Assembly: GCA_964574215.1 (NCBI GenBank)
Contig: CAZNLR010000022.1
Location: 1-64,000 of the forward strand
Direction of reading: 5' to 3'
DNA length: 64,000 bases
Origin: GCA-2725625 sp964574215
GTDB taxonomy: Bacteria > Pseudomonadota > Alphaproteobacteria > Rhodospirillales > UBA2165
Part shown: one piece after another, positions 61,308-64,000 of the stretch
Position numbering within the stretch: position 1 is the first letter of the stretch
Layout of the letters: the number at the start of each line of letters is the position of its first letter
Program-made: the position numbers and the translations under genes
The notes under the pieces: model-generated
The model's input: the letters and a program-made list of their open reading frames with translations, nothing else
The model's database searches: none
Told to the model about the DNA's origin: nothing

Positions 61308-61712
61308 TTACGGTAAAAGTTTGCGAATGTCTTCCAGTTCGGTCAAAACCGCTTGAACTTTATCCCGGTCTTGATCGCCGAGAGAACCGGTTACGCCGGT
61401 ATCGACCGTTTCGTTTGCACCCGAAGGGTCGTCCTTCAAAAGTTTTTGCACGCCTTTAATGGTATAGCCGTCATTGTACAGGAGATCGCGCACGCGCTTG
61501 AGAAGTTTTAAATCCTCGGGACGATAGTAGCGGCGTCCACCACCCCGCTTCATTGGTTTAATCTGTGGAAATTTACTCTCCCAGAAACGCAGGACATGTT
61601 GCGGCAATCCGAGTTCCTTGGCGACTTCGCTGATGGTCCGGAAAGCGGATTCTGACTTGCCGTTACGGCGTTTTGACGACGCCTGCTGCTCCGGCGGCGG
61701 ATTCATGGTCAA
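61308..61712 (-). CDS. MerR family transcriptional regulator
   Basis: A 134-residue DNA-binding protein. The winged helix-turn-helix is at about 27-95 (ISEVAKELGLPQHVLRFWESKF, cut here; RRYYRPEDLKLLKRVRDLL). The C-terminal 40 residues are short and lack metal-binding Cys, so it is not a metal sensor. It overlaps ihfA by 4 bases, and this ihfA-merR pair after plsX-fabH is a regular order in alphaproteobacteria. Its regulon is not known. Confidence 0.92.
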   Translation of the reverse strand: MTMNPPPEQQASSKRRNGKSESAFRTISEVAKELGLPQHVLRFWESKFPQIKPMKRGGGRRYYRPEDLKLLKRVRDLLYNDGYTIKGVQKLLKDDPSGANETVDTGVTGSLGDQDRDKVQAVLTELEDIRKLLP

Positions 61713-62032
61713 TCGATTTCGTCGTGAATATCACTATCTGAAGACCCATCGATTCTGCTTTTGAGAACCTGTGATGGGCGGAAAACCAAGACTTTTCGTG
61801 GCAAAATGGGGACTTCCTCACCGGTCTTAGGGTTGCGGCCAATACGTTGTCCCTTGCTGCGAACGGAAAAACTACCGAACGATGAGATTTTCACCGATTC
61901 GCCGCCAGCCAGCGTATTGGAGATTTTTGTCAGAACTGATTCCAAGAGTTCCGCAGATTCATTTCTCGAAAGACCGACTTCTTGATATACAGCCTCGCTG
62001 ATCTGCGAACGGGTAATTGTTTGTCCCGCCAT
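61709..62032 (-). CDS. ihfA: Integration host factor alpha subunit
   Basis: DNA-bending protein that pairs with IhfB, and acts in sigma54 promoters, recombination and replication. Its 107 residues contain SGNGES-type start (SRNESAELLESVLTKI), VKISSFGSFSVRSKGQRIGRNPKTGEEVPI with the DNA-intercalating Pro, and LPRKVLVFRPSQVLK. The acidic tail is normal. Given the NtrC system in the same window, it probably supports sigma54 activation. It follows fabH by about 125 bases. Confidence 0.95.
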   Translation of the reverse strand: MAGQTITRSQISEAVYQEVGLSRNESAELLESVLTKISNTLAGGESVKISSFGSFSVRSKGQRIGRNPKTGEEVPILPRKVLVFRPSQVLKSRIDGSSDSDIHDEID

Positions 62033-62157
62033 TTTTTTCCATCCCCTTTGTCAGACCGCTATTGATTTCGACTTTAGGCGAAAAATCCCTAAGGATCAAT
62101 GGGATGGAGGCATTATTTAAGACTATTTTCGATCGGAATTTACTTTGGACAGATTTT

Positions 62158-63135
62158 TTACCAGCGAACTAAGGCAGAACCCCATGTAAATCCGCCTCCC
62201 ATTGCTTCCATGAGAAGCAGATTACCGCGCTGAATTCGGCCATCTCGTACAGCTTGATCCAACGCCAATGGGATCGACGCTGCCGATGTATTGGCGTGAT
62301 TTTGAACGGTCAAAACGATTTTCTCTTGGGGCATTTTTAGTTTTTTAGCGGTGCTGTCGATAATCCGCTTGTTGGCCTGATGCGGTACCAGCCAGTCGAT
62401 ATCTTCATCTTCGAGATCATTGGCCTCCAATGCCTCAAAGACCACCTCGGCTAAATTCTTGACGGCATGTTTGAATACATCTGGACCTTCCATGACGATC
62501 TTGCCGATGCCCTGAGTGGTGGACGGACCGCCGTCGGTATAGAGAAGGTCCTCGAGCCGGCCGTCGGAATGAATGTGGGTGGAGAGAATGCCCCGGCTGT
62601 CGGCGTTTTTATCTTCAACTTCTTCGGCGCGCATAACAACCGCTCCGGCGCCATCGCCAAACAGTACACAGGTCGTTCGATCTTCCCAGTTCAATAGACG
62701 AGTCAGGGTGTCGGCGCCAATCACCACCGCCGTTTTAACACTGCCGGCACGTAACATGTCGTTGGCAACCGACAGCGCATAGATGAAACCGGAACAGGCA
62801 GCCTGCACATCGAAGGCGACGCCGGCAGTCATACCGAGACGGGCCTGAATTCTTACCGCAACGGAAGGAAAAGTCCGGTCCGGAGTCGTCGTTCCAACAA
62901 TGATTAAATCCACTTCCGAGGCATCGATTCCGGCATGTTTCAATGCCCGCACTGTCGCTTCATATGCCAGATCAGAAGTGTGTTCGCCCTCCTTGGCGAC
63001 GTGCCGTTGTTTGATGCCCGTCCGGGCAACAATCCATTCGTCCGACGTGTCAACGCGTTTGGCGAGATCTTCATTGGTGACAATTTGGTCGGGGAGATAA
63101 GACCCGCACCCGATTAACTGAGAAATAGTTTGCAT
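62158..63135 (-). CDS. fabH: 3-oxoacyl-ACP synthase III
   Basis: Starts fatty acid synthesis by condensing acetyl-CoA with malonyl-ACP. The catalytic Cys is in QAACSGFIYAL (about 112), His in PHQANKRI (about 253) and Asn in QNHANTSAASIP (about 283). Its 325 residues are typical. The gene directly abuts plsX (stop and start touch), the standard plsX-fabH order for lipid synthesis. Confidence 0.97.
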   Translation of the reverse strand: MQTISQLIGCGSYLPDQIVTNEDLAKRVDTSDEWIVARTGIKQRHVAKEGEHTSDLAYEATVRALKHAGIDASEVDLIIVGTTTPDRTFPSVAVRIQARLGMTAGVAFDVQAACSGFIYALSVANDMLRAGSVKTAVVIGADTLTRLLNWEDRTTCVLFGDGAGAVVMRAEEVEDKNADSRGILSTHIHSDGRLEDLLYTDGGPSTTQGIGKIVMEGPDVFKHAVKNLAEVVFEALEANDLEDEDIDWLVPHQANKRIIDSTAKKLKMPQEKIVLTVQNHANTSAASIPLALDQAVRDGRIQRGNLLLMEAMGGGFTWGSALVRW

Positions 63136-64000
63136 TTATTCCGCGGCCGTTTGTGGTTCTGATTTTTCCGAGATCAAACGACCGAGGTCTTCCTTGATCA
63201 GTTCATTGAAATCACGGCGGACGAGATTGATCCCGACCTCCAAAGCATGCGCAAAGCCGATGGCATCCGTACCACCATGGCTTTTGACACAAACCCCGTT
63301 CAATCCAACGAGCATGGCCCCGTTATAACGCCGGGGATCGAAATGATCACGAAATCTTTCCAGCGCCGGTCTGGCCAGCATAGCTCCCAACTTGGCAGGT
63401 ATCGAATCGGTGAGGGAGCTTTTCAAGTAGTGGGTGAACATTTTCGCCGTGCCTTCGGCGGTTTTCAACGCGATATTGCCAGTGAACCCGTCGGTGACAA
63501 TGACGTCGACCGTACCCTTGCCGATATCGTCTCCTTCGACAAATCCGTAGAATTTCACGGGCAGGTCCGAAGTTTCCAGAATGGCTGCCGCTTTTTTCAC
63601 CGAATCGTTTCCTTTTAGAACCTCGGAACCAACGTTAAGCAAGCCCACCGACGGTTGGGTCAAATTTAGTTCATTGCGGGCAAAAACTTCTCCCATGACG
63701 GCAAACTGAACCAGATTGACTTCATCACATTCGATGTTGGCGCCCAGGTCGAGCATGACGCAATCGCCGGATTGGGTCGGAAAACTGGTGACAATGGCCG
63801 GTCGGCTGATACCCGGCAGCATTTTCAAGACGATGGTCGCCATGGCCATAAGGGCGCCGGTATTGCCGGCTGACACGATGGCGGAGGCCTCGCCGGCGGC
63901 AACTGAATCGATGGCCAAACGCATGCTTGAATTCTTGCGGGACCGCAGGGCCGCCGTCGGCTTGTCGTCATTGGCGACGACATCATCGGTGTGGCGAATT
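63136..64000 (-). CDS. plsX: Phosphate acyltransferase PlsX (3' part)
   Basis: Makes acyl-phosphate from acyl-ACP for phospholipid synthesis. The frame stays open to the window edge, reading in front of MRLAID the residues HTDDVVANDDKP and ALRSRKNSS, which are conserved in PlsX, so the 5' end lies beyond base 64000. Later blocks GNTGALMAMA, LDLGANIEC and VTDGFTGNIALKTAEG are all in place. The C-terminus ends in TAAE just before fabH. About 288 residues are seen out of roughly 350. Confidence 0.96.
   Translation of the reverse strand, partial: IRHTDDVVANDDKPTAALRSRKNSSMRLAIDSVAAGEASAIVSAGNTGALMAMATIVLKMLPGISRPAIVTSFPTQSGDCVMLDLGANIECDEVNLVQFAVMGEVFARNELNLTQPSVGLLNVGSEVLKGNDSVKKAAAILETSDLPVKFYGFVEGDDIGKGTVDVIVTDGFTGNIALKTAEGTAKMFTHYLKSSLTDSIPAKLGAMLARPALERFRDHFDPRRYNGAMLVGLNGVCVKSHGGTDAIGFAHALEVGINLVRRDFNELIKEDLGRLISEKSEPQTAAE

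Overview
The window looks like chromosome from a free-living alphaproteobacterium, probably near the Rhodospirillales. The clearest sign is the gene run dusB-ntrB-ntrC-ntrY-ntrX-trkA, followed by hfq-hflX, a characteristic alphaproteobacterial neighbourhood. A fused ispDF gene, plsX-fabH-ihfA-merR, a TAXI-type TRAP transporter and many small-molecule dehydrogenases fit the same group. Coding density is high, most genes sit in short operons, and GTG or TTG starts are common. No insertion sequence, CRISPR array or complete phage was seen.

Layout. 1-1384 is an AT-rich accessory patch: an exact 55-bp inverted repeat, three unrecognised small ORFs, and a tRNA-Ser(UGA) gene broken after its anticodon arm. 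1.5-13.5 kb is mostly metabolic: a DUF2846 lipoprotein, a glycosyltransferase, an amidohydrolase, fumarylpyruvate-hydrolase-like, aldo/keto reductase and SDR enzymes, a deiodinase-like redoxin, a TauE exporter, panD, an orphan hydantoinase B, a VOC protein, and a sugar-acid dehydratase with a beta-hydroxyacid dehydrogenase. 13.6-17.8 kb is a cell-wall block (YdcF, MltB, RlpA, D,D-carboxypeptidase). It runs into tmk, holB and metG, and TatD and PhnP-like genes further on (31.7-33.3 kb) continue the usual housekeeping series. Between these two parts lie a TAXI-TRAP transporter with an acyl-CoA ligase, a cysteine-rich unknown protein, and three oxidative enzymes: a hydroxyacid dehydrogenase, a TauD-like dioxygenase and a molybdopterin oxidoreductase.

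33.6-42.8 kb holds a BASS transporter, a solute-binding protein, a FecR-domain protein, mazG, a lipoprotein, a membrane histidine kinase, a second beta-hydroxyacid dehydrogenase, an inositol-phosphatase family gene and an HD-GYP regulator. 42.8-57.3 kb is one long leftward block: a TPP enzyme, hflX, hfq, a HAD phosphatase, a D-amino acid transaminase, trkA, the two nitrogen two-component systems and dusB. 57.5-64 kb has ispDF, cutA, queF, a Rieske protein, tRNA-Pro(GGG), merR, ihfA, fabH and the 3' part of plsX.

How the parts fit. Nitrogen control (NtrBC, NtrYX), potassium uptake (TrkA) and RNA-based control (Hfq) are genetically linked. A candidate small RNA at about 60.09-60.17 kb, with a perfect CRP-type palindrome in front, an intrinsic terminator and a 16S-tail-like CCTCC tract, could be an Hfq client. 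The most unusual items are this sRNA locus, the inverted-repeat segment beside the broken tRNA-Ser, the cysteine-rich protein at 26 kb, and a metallo-beta-lactamase-fold protein whose HxHxDH motif reads HAHANH. All calls come from reading the sequence; no database search was run.
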